64,000 nucleotides of DNA from Rhodobacter flavimaris (GCF_021378075.1 NZ_JAJUOS010000005.1:166679-230678); one strand, 5' to 3'. Numbered from the stretch's first letter, positions 1-9,139 are shown. The notes: generated from the letters alone by a model not told the origin. A program made the numbers and translations.

Positions 1-896
1 GGGTTGAGCTGCGCCCGGTCTGCGTGAACAGCAGCACCTGGGACAACCGGCTGGAACGCCGCGCCGACGGCGCGCTGGCGCTGCGGCTGGGGTTTCGCCA
101 AATCAAGGGCTTTCGCGAAGAGGATGCGGGTTGGATCGTGGCGGCGCGGGGCAACGGCTATCCCGACCCTGAAAGCCTCTGGCTGCGGGCGGGCATTCAG
201 CCCCCCACGCTGGAACGCCTGGCCGAGGCGGATGCCTTCGCGGGCATGGGGCTTGGGCGGCGCGACGCGCTTTGGCAGGTGCGGGCGATCCGCGCGCCCC
301 GGCCGCTGCCGCTGTTCTCGGACCCGCTCGACGGCGAGGGGCTGCGCGAGCCCACAGTCAGCCTGCCCGCCATGCATCTGGGCGAGGAGGTGGTCGAGGA
401 TTACCTCGCCATGCGCCTGACGCTGCGCGCCCATCCAATGGAGCTGTTGCGCCCCGCCATTCCCGGCCTGACGCCGCATGACCGCCTGCCCACGGCGCCG
501 CTCAAGCGCACCACCGTCTGCGGTCTTGTCATCACCCGGCAGCGGCCGGGGACGGCCTCGGGCGTGATCTTCCTGACGCTTGAGGATGAAACCGGCGTGT
601 CCAATATCGTCGTCTGGCCCAAGGTCTATGAACGCTATCGCCGCGTCGTGATGGGCGGGCGGCTTCTGCGCGTGACCGGGCGGCTGGAGCGCGAGGGCAT
701 CGTCGTGCATCTGATCGCCGATCAGATCGAGGATCTGTCGCACCGGCTGTCGGAACTGGGCCACCCGATGGATGAGGTGATCGGCATCACCCAGCCCCAG
801 GCCGACGACGCCCCGCGCCCGCCGCGCTACCCCGCCCGCGCAAGACACCCGCGCGAGCAGGCCAAACGGCTGTTCCCCAGCCGCGATTTTCACTGA
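1..896 (+). CDS. dnaE2: Error-prone DNA polymerase ImuC/DnaE2, C-terminal part (5' truncated by window)
   Basis: The reading frame is open from base 3, so the gene begins outside the window; about 297 C-terminal residues are visible. The first visible residues (VELRPVCVN) and the following LGFRQIKGF segment are typical of the region after the polymerase core of DnaE2/ImuC, and residues 160-235 form an OB-fold-like region (TVCGLVITRQRP, FLTLEDETG). The family is a C-family polymerase for SOS-induced translesion synthesis, usually with ImuA and ImuB encoded just upstream (not visible here). The basic tail ending KRLFPSRDFH is a common ImuC C-terminus. The main alternative is replicative DnaE, which is less likely given the short, Pro/Arg-rich tail. 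Confidence 0.9.
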   Translation, partial: VELRPVCVNSSTWDNRLERRADGALALRLGFRQIKGFREEDAGWIVAARGNGYPDPESLWLRAGIQPPTLERLAEADAFAGMGLGRRDALWQVRAIRAPRPLPLFSDPLDGEGLREPTVSLPAMHLGEEVVEDYLAMRLTLRAHPMELLRPAIPGLTPHDRLPTAPLKRTTVCGLVITRQRPGTASGVIFLTLEDETGVSNIVVWPKVYERYRRVVMGGRLLRVTGRLEREGIVVHLIADQIEDLSHRLSELGHPMDEVIGITQPQADDAPRPPRYPARARHPREQAKRLFPSRDFH

Positions 897-907
897 CGGC
901 TTGGCGG

Positions 908-1459
908 TTACTGCGGCAGGCCGGTAATCCGGGCGATGACTTCCGCAGTGTTGCGCGCGTCGAGCTTTTCTTGCAGGCGCGCGCGATGCGCCTCGACCGT
1001 GCGGTGCGAGATATCAAGAAGCCGCGCAATTTCCTTGCTGGTCAGCCCCTCGGCGATATGCATCGCGATCTGCCGTTCGCGCAGGGTAAGATTGACGATC
1101 GGGCGCAGGCCGGAAATGTCGGCAAAGCTCCAGACTGCGCGCTCGAACGGGTTTTCGGGTGTCAGAGACTGCCCGCGCACCCGGCACCAGAAATGCTCGC
1201 CCGAGCGGCGCTTCATGATCCGCTCATCGACGTAGAAATTCTCGCGCCGCATCCGTTCCAGACCGATCACGCCGATCCGGTCGAATTCCTCATGGCTGGG
1301 ATACAGGATCGACAGCGACTGGCCCTCCAGCGCCGTGCGCGCATAGCCGAAGACCTTGCACATCTGGGCATTGGCACGAACCACGACACGGCGATGCGTC
1401 AGCACAAGCCCGATCGGCGCAAAGTTGAAGGCGCTCAGGGCCTCGTCATCCTCGGTCAT
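908..1459 (-). CDS. PAS domain LuxR-family transcriptional regulator
   Basis: About 183 residues. The N-terminal half is a PAS fold (FAPIGLVLTHRR onward to VWSFADIS) and the C-terminal half a LuxR/FixJ helix-turn-helix (LTLRERQIAMHIAEGLTSKEIA then HRTVEAHRARLQEKL). There is no receiver domain, so it probably senses a ligand or redox state directly rather than by phosphotransfer. I chose the ATG at 1459; an in-frame ATG at 1486 is possible but lacks a clear ribosome binding site. It is divergent from the thiolase operon starting at 1529, which it may control; that is inferred only from position. Confidence 0.8.
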   Translation of the reverse strand: MTEDDEALSAFNFAPIGLVLTHRRVVVRANAQMCKVFGYARTALEGQSLSILYPSHEEFDRIGVIGLERMRRENFYVDERIMKRRSGEHFWCRVRGQSLTPENPFERAVWSFADISGLRPIVNLTLRERQIAMHIAEGLTSKEIARLLDISHRTVEAHRARLQEKLDARNTAEVIARITGLPQ

Positions 1460-1528
1460 AGCGTAGTTCCACGAATAGAGCGGCATCGCGCACAAGCTTA
1501 TTACGGGACGCGAGAGGGAGGAACGAAA

Positions 1529-2698
1529 ATGGATGCCACAATCGTCGGCTGGGGCCACACCCGGTTTGGGCGGCTCGAAGGAGAGACGCTGGAAAGCCTG
1601 ATCGTGCAGGCCGCGCAAGAGGCCCTAGGCGATGCCGGTATCCCGGCAAGCGCCGTGGACGGGATCTGGCTGGGCAATTTCAACGCGGGCCTCGTGCCCG
1701 ACGGCTTCGCCGCCTCGCTTGCGTTGCAGGCAGATGACGCACTGCGCTTCAAGCCCGCCACCCGCTGCGAGAATGCCTGCGCGAGCGGCTCGACCGCGAT
1801 CTACGCCGCGCGCAATGCCATCCGCGCGGGCGAGGCGCGCGTGGCGCTGGTGATCGGCGCCGAAAAGATGACCCACCTTCCCACGGCGGGCGTCGCCGAG
1901 GCGCTGAGCCACGCAAGCTATGCCGCCGAAGAGGCGGGAGCGACCTTCCCCGAGATCTTCGGCCGGTTTGCCTCGGCCTATTTCCAGAAATGGGGCGACC
2001 AGTCCGCGGCCCTCGCGCGGATCGCCGCCAAGAACCATGTGAACGCGCTGGCCAATCCGCTGGCGCAGATGCGCAAGGATGTCGGCTTTGAGTTTTGCAA
2101 CACGGTTTCGGAAAAGAACCCGCTGATCGCCGGGCCGCTGCGGCTGACCGATTGCTCGCTTGTGTCGGACGGGGCGGCGGCGCTCGTGCTGGTGGCCGAT
2201 GACATGCTGGATGATTTTCGCCGCGCCGTAGGCTTTCGCGCCGCGGTTCAGGTGAACGATTTCCTGCCGATGTCGCGGCGCGACATCACCGCCTTCGAAG
2301 GCCCGGCGCAGGCCTTTGCCCGCGCCTATGAGGCCGCGGGCATCACAGTGAACGATCTGGATTTCGCCGAGGTGCATGACTGTTTCACCATCGCCGAACT
2401 CCTTGTCTACGAGGCGATGGGGCTGGCGCGGCCCGGTCAGGGGGCGCGTGCCATCGACGACGGCACCGTGCTTCGCGGAGGGGCACTGCCAGTGAACCTG
2501 TCGGGCGGGCTCAAGGCCAAGGGGCACCCGGTTGGGGCGACGGGTGTTTCAATGCATGTCATCGCGGCGCGCCAACTGGTGGGCGAGGCCGAGCAGATGC
2601 AACAGCCCGGCGCGCAGCTTGGATGCGTCTTCAACATGGGGGGCTCGGGCGTGGCGAATTACTGCTCGATCCTCGAAGCGCGAAAGATCGGCCGATGA
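1529..2698 (+). CDS. SCP2-type thiolase (acetyl-CoA acetyltransferase-like)
   Basis: A 389-residue thiolase-fold enzyme. A GAGGGAGGA ribosome binding site lies just before ATG 1529. Visible catalytic features are the nucleophile region CENACASGS (about residue 85), HDCF in place of the usual NEAF-type motif, and the late GHPVGATG histidine. The second thiolase cysteine (CxG near the C-terminus) is replaced by NMGGSG. HDCF plus loss of CxG is the pattern of SCP2/SCPx thiolases and thiolase-like proteins, so it may cleave or form an unusual, perhaps branched, 3-ketoacyl-CoA rather than acetoacetyl-CoA. The stop overlaps the next ATG (ATGA), so the two genes are translationally coupled. Confidence 0.85.
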   Translation: MDATIVGWGHTRFGRLEGETLESLIVQAAQEALGDAGIPASAVDGIWLGNFNAGLVPDGFAASLALQADDALRFKPATRCENACASGSTAIYAARNAIRAGEARVALVIGAEKMTHLPTAGVAEALSHASYAAEEAGATFPEIFGRFASAYFQKWGDQSAALARIAAKNHVNALANPLAQMRKDVGFEFCNTVSEKNPLIAGPLRLTDCSLVSDGAAALVLVADDMLDDFRRAVGFRAAVQVNDFLPMSRRDITAFEGPAQAFARAYEAAGITVNDLDFAEVHDCFTIAELLVYEAMGLARPGQGARAIDDGTVLRGGALPVNLSGGLKAKGHPVGATGVSMHVIAARQLVGEAEQMQQPGAQLGCVFNMGGSGVANYCSILEARKIGR

Positions 2699-4224
2699 AC
2701 CCCGCAGAATGGCTCAACCGCACCGTCGATGTCTTCCTCGACCGGCCCGCGCTGCTTCTGGGCAATACCGTGGTCGCGAATTATGGCGCGCTGGCCGCGC
2801 GCGTGGCATCGCTGGCCGGGTGGCTCGCCCGATCCGGCATCACGCCGGGCGACCGCGTGGCGGTCTTCGCAAAGAACTGCCCGGAATACCTGATCGCGCT
2901 TTATGGGATCTGGCATCTTGGTGCTGTCGCCGTGCCGATCAATGCCAAGCTGCACCCGCGCGAAGCCGCATGGATCATCGGCGATGCCGAGGCGCGGCTG
3001 TGCTTCGTCTCGTCCGACATGGCCGAAGATCTGGCCGAAGCGCTGAACGGCGCATCTTGCGCGCTTCAGCCGATTGCAGACCTGCCGCCGGTTTCGGACC
3101 TGCCTCGGACGGCACCGCACCCGACCCTGCCAAACGATGTGATCTGGCTCTTCTACACATCGGGCACGACCGGTCGCCCCAAGGGCGTGATGCTGACCGC
3201 GCTGAACCTTACGCTGATGACGCTGAGCTACCTTGCCGATGTGGATGACGTCGCCCCCGAAGATGCCATCCTTTACGCGGCGCCGATGTCGCATGGCGCG
3301 GGGCTTTACAACTTCGTCCATATCATGCGCGGCGCGCGCCATGTGGTTCCGCTCTCGGCCGGGTTCGACGCGCAGGAGGTGCTGGAGCTAAGCGCGGAAG
3401 TGGGGCCGATCTCGATGTTCGCCGCGCCAACGATGGTGCGTCGTCTGGTCGATGCTGCCCGCGAGAGCGGCGGGTTCGAGGGCATCAAGACGGTGATCTA
3501 CGGCGGCGGGCCGATGTATCTGGCCGATATCGTCGAGGCGGTCGAAGTCATGGGCCCGCGCTTCGTGCAGATTTATGGCCAGGGCGAATGCCCGATGGCG
3601 ATCACCTCGCTGACCCGCGCCGAGGTCGCCGACCGCAGCGCGCCGAACTGGAAGGCACGGCTCGGCTCGGTCGGGCGGGCGCAAAGCTGCGTGCGGCTGC
3701 GAATCCTGCGTGCCGACGGCACAGAGGCCGACACGGGCGAGGTGGGCGAAGTCGCGGTGCAGGGCACGCTGGTGATGGCGGGCTACTGGACGGGCCATTC
3801 GAACGGCGCCGAAAGCACTGCGAAGGCCATTCGCGACGGCTGGCTGATGACCGGGGACATGGGCGCGCTTGATGCCGACGGGTATCTCACGCTGCATGAT
3901 CGCTCCAAGGATGTGATCATTTCGGGCGGCACGAACATCTACCCGCGCGAGGTCGAGGAGGTCTTGCTGACCCACCCCGACGTGCACGAGGTCTCCGTCG
4001 TCGGTCGCCCCGATCCCGAATGGGGCGAAGACGTCGTGGCCTTCGTCGTGTTCCGGCCCGACGCCGCTGTCCCCGAGGCCGAGCTTGACGCCCTGTGCCT
4101 GGCCAATATCGCCCGCTTCAAGCGCCCGAAAAGCTATTACGTCGTGCCCGAACTGCCCAAGAACAACTACGGCAAGGTGCTCAAGAACGCATTGCGCGAC
4201 CAACTCAAGGAGATGACGAAATGA
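2695..4224 (+). CDS. Class I adenylate-forming acyl-CoA synthetase (AMP-binding)
   Basis: 509 residues. It activates a carboxylic acid to acyl-AMP and then acyl-CoA. Motifs seen in order are the P-loop LFYTSGTTGRPKG, the A5-like YGQGECPM, TGDMGALDADGY, the hinge region DRSKDVIISGGTNIYPREVEE and the C-terminal lysine context NNYGKVLK. Length and order fit the medium-chain/long-chain fatty acid, 4-coumarate or malonyl ligase group; the substrate cannot be read. It overlaps the thiolase upstream and the SDR downstream by four bases each, so the three form one operon that would activate an acid, then oxidise or thiolyse it. Confidence 0.9.
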   Translation: MNPAEWLNRTVDVFLDRPALLLGNTVVANYGALAARVASLAGWLARSGITPGDRVAVFAKNCPEYLIALYGIWHLGAVAVPINAKLHPREAAWIIGDAEARLCFVSSDMAEDLAEALNGASCALQPIADLPPVSDLPRTAPHPTLPNDVIWLFYTSGTTGRPKGVMLTALNLTLMTLSYLADVDDVAPEDAILYAAPMSHGAGLYNFVHIMRGARHVVPLSAGFDAQEVLELSAEVGPISMFAAPTMVRRLVDAARESGGFEGIKTVIYGGGPMYLADIVEAVEVMGPRFVQIYGQGECPMAITSLTRAEVADRSAPNWKARLGSVGRAQSCVRLRILRADGTEADTGEVGEVAVQGTLVMAGYWTGHSNGAESTAKAIRDGWLMTGDMGALDADGYLTLHDRSKDVIISGGTNIYPREVEEVLLTHPDVHEVSVVGRPDPEWGEDVVAFVVFRPDAAVPEAELDALCLANIARFKRPKSYYVVPELPKNNYGKVLKNALRDQLKEMTK

Positions 4225-5024
4225 CGGATCTGGCTGGGAAATGCGCCCTCGTGACGGGCTCGGTTCAGGGCATCGGGCTTGAGATCGCGCGCGCCCTTGC
4301 ATCCGCAGGGGCCGCCATCGCGGTGCACGGGCTTGCCGATGCCGCGCAGGCCGAGGCCGCCTGCGCCGCGCTGATCGATGCCGGTGCCCCCGAGGCCCGG
4401 TTCTTCGGTCACGACCTATCGGACCCGAACGCCGCAGGCAGGCTGGTGCAGGAGGCGGCGGCATGGCGCCCGATCGACATTCTGGTCAACAACGCCGGGA
4501 TCCAGCACACCGCCTCGATCGCGGATATGCCGATGGAGACCTTCCAGCGTATCCTGTCGATCAACCTCACCGCCGCTTTCGCCACCATGCAGGCCGCCCT
4601 GCCGGGCATGGCCGCGCGGGGCTATGGCCGGGTGATCAACATTGCCTCGGTGCATGGACTGGTGGCCTCGGTGAACAAGGCGCCCTATGTCGCCTCGAAA
4701 TTCGGGCTGGTCGGAATGTCGCGCGTCGCCGCGCTGGAATATGCCGCCGCAGGCAGCCGCGAAAGCGGCGGGGTGACGGTGAACTGCATCTGTCCCGGCT
4801 GGACCGAAACTGCGATCATCGAGCCGCAAATCGCCGCCCGCGCAGCATTGCACGGCGGCGACCGCTCGGCGGGAGTGGCCGATCTGCTGGCGGAAAAACA
4901 GCCCTCGCGCCGCACCTCGGTCGCGGCGGAAATCGGTGCGTTGGCGCTTTGGCTGTGCAATCCGATCGCGCATAACCTGACCGGCGCGTCGATCCCCGTT
5001 GACGGAGGCTGGACCGCGCAGTGA
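4221..5024 (+). CDS. Short-chain dehydrogenase, 3-hydroxybutyrate dehydrogenase-like
   Basis: 267 residues with a classical SDR layout: glycine-rich ALVTGSVQGIG near the N-terminus, NNAG (VNNAGIQH), serine in NIASVHG and YVASK as the catalytic Tyr-Lys pair. The opening and the C-terminal GASIPVDGGWTAQ closely resemble D-3-hydroxybutyrate dehydrogenase (BdhA), which interconverts D-3-hydroxybutyrate and acetoacetate with NAD and serves PHB or ketone body use. The start ATG 4221 overlaps the ligase stop. Co-transcription with a thiolase and an acyl-CoA ligase supports a ketone body or hydroxy acid catabolic role, but another 3-hydroxyacyl substrate is possible. Confidence 0.8.
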   Translation: MTDLAGKCALVTGSVQGIGLEIARALASAGAAIAVHGLADAAQAEAACAALIDAGAPEARFFGHDLSDPNAAGRLVQEAAAWRPIDILVNNAGIQHTASIADMPMETFQRILSINLTAAFATMQAALPGMAARGYGRVINIASVHGLVASVNKAPYVASKFGLVGMSRVAALEYAAAGSRESGGVTVNCICPGWTETAIIEPQIAARAALHGGDRSAGVADLLAEKQPSRRTSVAAEIGALALWLCNPIAHNLTGASIPVDGGWTAQ

Positions 5025-5094
5025 CGCAAGGCCTCCGTGGTGGACAGCTTTGAAGGCGCGCGAACAGAAGGAGACTCGAACCGCCGGATCATAC

Positions 5095-5123
5095 TTGACT
5101 GTTATTATCGGAATCATTTATCG
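5095..5123 (+). promoter_or_regulatory. Candidate promoter of the TonB-dependent receptor operon
   Basis: TTGACT (5095-5100) and TTATCG (5118-5123) are separated by exactly 17 bases in an unusually AT-rich stretch. The spacer and -10 region, read on the minus strand, contain GATAAATGATT and GATAATAAC, which loosely resemble a Fur-type operator. Iron control is expected for a siderophore receptor but the match is imperfect, so the regulator (Fur/Mur, Irr or RirA) cannot be decided. Confidence 0.4.
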
Positions 5124-5142
5124 CCGCCGTAAGGAAGCCAAG

Positions 5143-5186
5143 CCTCTTTGTCTTAGCCACCCATCCGAACAGGACAGACAAAGAGG
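5143..5186 (+). promoter_or_regulatory. Leader inverted repeat that can hide the receptor ribosome binding site
   Basis: CCTCTTTGTCT (5143-5153) and AGACAAAGAGG (5176-5186) are perfect 11-base inverted arms separated by 22 bases. The right arm contains the AGAGG Shine-Dalgarno sequence of the gene starting at 5193. If transcription starts near 5130, the mRNA can fold to block translation initiation. There is no T-run, so it is not a terminator. Confidence 0.6.
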
Positions 5187-5192
5187 AACGCA

Positions 5193-7565
5193 ATGCGCAG
5201 CACCCAGTCCACGGCCTCCCTGAGGTCGGTGAATTTCACGTCGCGAGGGACGACCAACCGCAATCAGTCACTGGCATTGGCCACACTCGCGGCGCTTGGC
5301 TCGGCCAGCCCCGCGCTGGCTCAGGATACCACCCAGACCGGCGTCATCTTGCTGCCGGTGCTTGAGGTCGAGACGAGCGAACCCGCGCAGAAGCCAGCAA
5401 CCGCCTCCGGCACGGCGACTGCGTCGGCAGCCACCACCACCGCAGCGCCGACCGAGGCCGAAGCCCCCGCCGCCGCGCCAAGCCCCGTTGCGGGCGCGGG
5501 CGGGCTTTCGCCCTATGCAGACCCGCAGGCTGGCTACAAGGCCGTCAGCTCGGGCAATTCGCTGCTGAACCAGCCACTCAGCCAGACAGCGCGCACGGTG
5601 AACGCGGTTACGGCGGAGGTTCTGGCCGACAAGAACGCCACCTCGATCCGCGAGCTTGCGCGCACCACCCCCGGTGTGACGCTTGGCACCGGCGAGGGCG
5701 GGAATGCCTTTGGCGACGTTCTTTACATCCGCGGCTTCAAGGCGACGAACGACACCTATATCGACGGGGTGCGCGATTCCGGCGCGGCGATCCGCGAGAC
5801 CTTCCAGACCGAGCAGGTCGAGATCACCAAGGGCCCCTCGGGCTCGATCGCCGGGCGCGGCACCACGGGCGGTGCGGTCAACGTGATAACCAAGAAGCCG
5901 CAGGCCGACGATTTCACCGAGACCGAGACGACCGTGGGCACCGACGGGCTGCTGCGCCAGACCATCGACTGGAACAAGGTCTGGGATGAGCGGCTGAGCA
6001 CGCGGGTCAACGCAATGGCACAGGTCGGCGATGTGCCCGGCCGCGACGGCGTCTATGACGACCGCCGGGGCCTGTCGGTTGCTGCCGAATACAAGGCCAG
6101 CGATGCGCTGACGCTTGAGTTGAGCGCCTATCACCTCGAGATGAACCAGCAATCGGACTGGGGTATTCCTTGGATCGACGGCGGCCCCGCGACCGAGACG
6201 GTCGGGCTGGACCGCGACACCTGGTATGGCATCGCCGATCGCGATTTCCAGGATGGCACGCAGGATATAGCGACCTTCGGGGCGAGCTATGCTTTCGACA
6301 ACGGGCTGAAACTGTCGAACCGCACCCGGATCGGCCGCAGCACCATCGACTATATCGCCTCGGTGCCTTCGTCGTATGACAGCACGACGGGCACCGTCAC
6401 CACCTCGATGAAGTCGAGCTACCAGGTCAACCGGATGCTCTCGAACACGACCGAGGGTGCGTTCAGCCTGGATACCGGCCCGATAAGCCATGACTTCGTG
6501 ATCGGCTTCCAGGTGTCGCGCGAAGAGATCGAGCAGCAGGCCTATTCGGGGCTGGATTCCGAGGATTACGGCGGGCTGACCGGCACGACCTGCTCGGGCG
6601 TGGATCTTTACAACCCCGATACCTCGGCCTGCTGGGCCGCGGGCGCGGCGCTGCCGCTGTCGGGCAACCCGCGCACGACGACGGTCGATACGACCTCGCT
6701 CTACCTGACCGACACGTTCAAGCTTTCGGAGCAGTTGACCGCGAACCTCGGCGCACGGGTCGACGATTACGACATCACCCGCGAGGGTTCGGGCTACAGC
6801 TACGCCCGGCAGGACACGATGTTCAACTGGAACGCGGGCCTGACCTACAAGCTGAACGACCAGGGCATGGTCTATGCCTCGATCGCCACCTCGTCGAACC
6901 CGATGGGGCAGGAACTGGACGCAGGCGGCGGCAGCTACAACGGGCTCGACGAGGCAGGGCAATTGCTTGACCCCGAAGAGAACACCGCAATCGAGATCGG
7001 CACCAAGTGGGAGTGGGAACATCTTCTGTTCACCGCAGCGGCCTTCCAGACCACCAAGGACAATGCGCGCGAAACAACCGGGCGCGGTGCGGCGGCGGTC
7101 ACGGCCGACAGCGGCAAGTACCGCATCCGCGGTGTCGAACTGGGCGTCGCCGGGAAGGTCGCCGAGCGGCTCTCGCTCTATGGCGGTGCGGTGCTGATGA
7201 ATTCCGAGATCCTGGAAAGCGCCGACAGCAGCGCCATCGGCACCCGCCTGGCCAATACCGCGCATCAAAGCTTCAACCTGCTTGCGAAATACGCGCTGGA
7301 CAATCGCTGGACGATTGGCGGTCAGGCGACCTGGCGCGGGCCGATGACGCTTGGCACCTTCGCCGAGAACGGCAACAAGCTGCCCGGCTATTGGCGCTTC
7401 GATGCGATGGCGGAATACGAGCTGACCCAGACGACCGTCCTGTCGGCGCGCATCGACAACCTGACAGACGAAACCTACTACGACGCGGCTTACCGCTCGG
7501 GGACGCCGTTTGTCTATGTCGCGCCCGGCCGGTCGGCCTCGATCTCTCTCAAGATGAAGTTCTGA
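5193..7565 (+). CDS. TonB-dependent siderophore receptor (Fiu/catecholate-like)
   Basis: 790 residues, a typical length. A long signal peptide probably ends at ALAQ (residues 41-44). A TonB-box-like LPVLEV follows, then an Ala/Pro-rich linker, the plug domain ([45 protein letters not shown], about 135-240) and a 22-strand barrel ending in aromatic KMKF. Plug motifs are closest to the catecholate receptor Fiu group. It imports a ferric siderophore across the outer membrane using energy from the TonB-ExbBD complex encoded just downstream. The PiuC-like dioxygenase that follows is a frequent neighbour of such receptors. Translation may be controlled by the leader hairpin. Confidence 0.93.
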   Translation: MRSTQSTASLRSVNFTSRGTTNRNQSLALATLAALGSASPALAQDTTQTGVILLPVLEVETSEPAQKPATASGTATASAATTTAAPTEAEAPAAAPSPVAGAGGLSPYADPQAGYKAVSSGNSLLNQPLSQTARTVNAVTAEVLADKNATSIRELARTTPGVTLGTGEGGNAFGDVLYIRGFKATNDTYIDGVRDSGAAIRETFQTEQVEITKGPSGSIAGRGTTGGAVNVITKKPQADDFTETETTVGTDGLLRQTIDWNKVWDERLSTRVNAMAQVGDVPGRDGVYDDRRGLSVAAEYKASDALTLELSAYHLEMNQQSDWGIPWIDGGPATETVGLDRDTWYGIADRDFQDGTQDIATFGASYAFDNGLKLSNRTRIGRSTIDYIASVPSSYDSTTGTVTTSMKSSYQVNRMLSNTTEGAFSLDTGPISHDFVIGFQVSREEIEQQAYSGLDSEDYGGLTGTTCSGVDLYNPDTSACWAAGAALPLSGNPRTTTVDTTSLYLTDTFKLSEQLTANLGARVDDYDITREGSGYSYARQDTMFNWNAGLTYKLNDQGMVYASIATSSNPMGQELDAGGGSYNGLDEAGQLLDPEENTAIEIGTKWEWEHLLFTAAAFQTTKDNARETTGRGAAAVTADSGKYRIRGVELGVAGKVAERLSLYGGAVLMNSEILESADSSAIGTRLANTAHQSFNLLAKYALDNRWTIGGQATWRGPMTLGTFAENGNKLPGYWRFDAMAEYELTQTTVLSARIDNLTDETYYDAAYRSGTPFVYVAPGRSASISLKMKF

Positions 7566-7581
7566 GCTTCGGGCTTCGATG

Positions 7582-7608
7582 CCCCGGGCTGCCATCGGCT
7601 GCCCGGGG
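7582..7608 (+). other. Strong stem-loop between receptor and piuC
   Basis: CCCCGGGC (7582-7589) pairs perfectly with GCCCGGGG (7601-7608), and an inner GCC/GGC stem is separated by one T-T mismatch. No T-run follows, so it is more likely an mRNA-stabilising or partial-attenuation hairpin that sets receptor expression above that of piuC-exbB-exbD-tonB. Confidence 0.5.
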
Positions 7609-7629
7609 TCCGTTCACAGGAGTGGCACC

Positions 7630-8313
7630 ATGCTGATAACCCTCGACGATATCCTCAGCCCGGCCGAGGTGGCCGATTTTCGCGCAATCCTTGAGCGGGC
7701 CGAATGGCAGGACGGCCGCGCCACCGCAGGCGCGCAATCGGCCGAGATCAAGCGCAATGCGCAGATCCCGCTCAACAGCCCGATCCTGCCCGGTCTGCAA
7801 CAGAGACTGGTGCGCGCCTTGACCAGCCACCCGGTCTGGGTCTCGGCGGCGCTGCCCGCGCAGATCCTGCCGCCAATGTTCAACCGCTATGCTGGCGGGC
7901 AGACTTTCGGCGTTCATGTCGACAATGCCATCCGCGTCATCCCCGGCGAGGGCCGCCAGATCCGCACCGATGTCAGCTGCACGGTCTTTCTGTCCGAACC
8001 CGAGGAATACGACGGCGGCGAGCTGGTGATCGAGGGGCACTACGGCGCGCAGGCGGTGAAACTTCCTGCGGGCTCCGCGGTGATCTATCCCGCGACCTCG
8101 CTGCATCAGGTCACCCCCGTCACACGGGGCTGCCGCGTTGCCAGTTTCTTCTGGGTTCAGTCGATGATGCGCGATGCACAACGCCGCGAGATGCTCTTCG
8201 ACCTCGACCAGTCCATCCAGTCCCTTGGGGAGCAACTCGGGGCGAATACGCCCGAGGTCGTGCGCCTGACCGGGATCTACCACAACCTGATCCGCCAATG
8301 GGCCGAGGTTTGA
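7630..8313 (+). CDS. Fe(II)/2-oxoglutarate-dependent hydroxylase, PiuC/YbiX family
   Basis: 227 residues, the usual PiuC length. The iron ligands are visible as H96-x-D98 (FGVHVDN) and distal H159 (SLHQVTPV), with the 2-oxoglutarate arginine R169 in GCRVASFFW; these define a prolyl-4-hydroxylase-type double-stranded beta helix. The family is iron-regulated and co-occurs with siderophore receptors, but its natural substrate is not established. ATG 7630 has weak upstream AGG spacing. The stop is one base before the exbB start, placing it in the receptor operon. Confidence 0.9.
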   Translation: MLITLDDILSPAEVADFRAILERAEWQDGRATAGAQSAEIKRNAQIPLNSPILPGLQQRLVRALTSHPVWVSAALPAQILPPMFNRYAGGQTFGVHVDNAIRVIPGEGRQIRTDVSCTVFLSEPEEYDGGELVIEGHYGAQAVKLPAGSAVIYPATSLHQVTPVTRGCRVASFFWVQSMMRDAQRREMLFDLDQSIQSLGEQLGANTPEVVRLTGIYHNLIRQWAEV

Positions 8314-8314
8314 C

Positions 8315-9139
8315 ATGACCGTATCTTCCGCATCGAACGCAACGCTGATCGGCTGGGTTGACGCCGCCGGACTCGTCGAGCTGGCGGAGGCCCTGCGCGC
8401 CGCCGCCGAGACCGAGGCGCTTACACCGCTGGCCATGTTCATGGATGCCGACTGGGTCGTCAAATCGGTGATGCTTGGTCTGCTGCTCGCCTCGGTTCTC
8501 GCCTGGGCGATCTGGGGTGGAAAGCTTTTGCAGGTGCTACTCGCCTCCCGGCGGCTGCGGCGCGATTACGCGTCAGTGCTGCGGCATGGAAAGCTGGGCG
8601 CAGAGGTCGCGCGCACCGGCGCCGTCGGACGGATGCAGCAGGCGGCGATGAATGAGCGCACAGCCTCGACCGGCCTGGGCACGGCGGGCATCAAGGAGCG
8701 CACCGCCATCGACCTCGTGCGGATCGAGGCCGGGGCAGCGCGCGCCATGCAATCGGGCGTGACGGTGATCGGCTCGATCGGCTCGACCGCGCCCTTTGTG
8801 GGTCTTTTCGGCACCGTCTGGGGGATCATGAATGCCTTCGTGGGCATCGCCGAGTCCGGCACCACGAACCTGTCGGTCGTCGCCCCCGGCATCGCCGAGG
8901 CGCTTCTGGCCACGGCCATCGGGCTGGTCGCCGCGATCCCGGCCGTGCTGCTCTACAACCACCTGACGCGGGTCGTGGCTGGCTACCGGATCGCGCTGGC
9001 CGATGCCGCCGCGCTGGTCGAGCGCACATTGTCGCGCGATCTCGACCGCGATGGTATCGATGCGCCGGAGCAGAACGACATCGTTGCGCTGCGACTGCCA
9101 CCCGAGGCGGATCTGCCCCGCCTTCAGGTTGCGGAGTAA
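8315..9139 (+). CDS. exbB: TonB-system biopolymer transporter ExbB (MotA/TolQ/ExbB proton channel)
   Basis: 274 residues with an N-terminal extension, a first membrane segment around VVKSVMLGLLLASVLAWAIW (residues 48-67), a cytoplasmic loop, and the conserved MotA/ExbB region with GSTAPFVGLFGTVWGI and the last helix IAEALLATAIGLVAAIPA. It forms the pentameric proton channel that energises TonB. It sits between piuC and exbD with almost no spacing. TolQ is the alternative, but adjacency to tonB and a siderophore receptor argues for ExbB. Confidence 0.95.
   Translation: MTVSSASNATLIGWVDAAGLVELAEALRAAAETEALTPLAMFMDADWVVKSVMLGLLLASVLAWAIWGGKLLQVLLASRRLRRDYASVLRHGKLGAEVARTGAVGRMQQAAMNERTASTGLGTAGIKERTAIDLVRIEAGAARAMQSGVTVIGSIGSTAPFVGLFGTVWGIMNAFVGIAESGTTNLSVVAPGIAEALLATAIGLVAAIPAVLLYNHLTRVVAGYRIALADAAALVERTLSRDLDRDGIDAPEQNDIVALRLPPEADLPRLQVAE

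Noticed and set aside
971..1528. Upstream extension of the thiolase to a 575-codon frame
   Set aside because: It runs antisense to the PAS-LuxR gene; the ATG at 1529 has a strong ribosome binding site and matches the thiolase N-terminus.
5268..7595. 775-codon minus-strand open frame opposite the TonB receptor
   Set aside because: A product of high third-position GC; the plus strand encodes an obvious receptor, and the antisense translation is Arg/Gly-rich with no domain.
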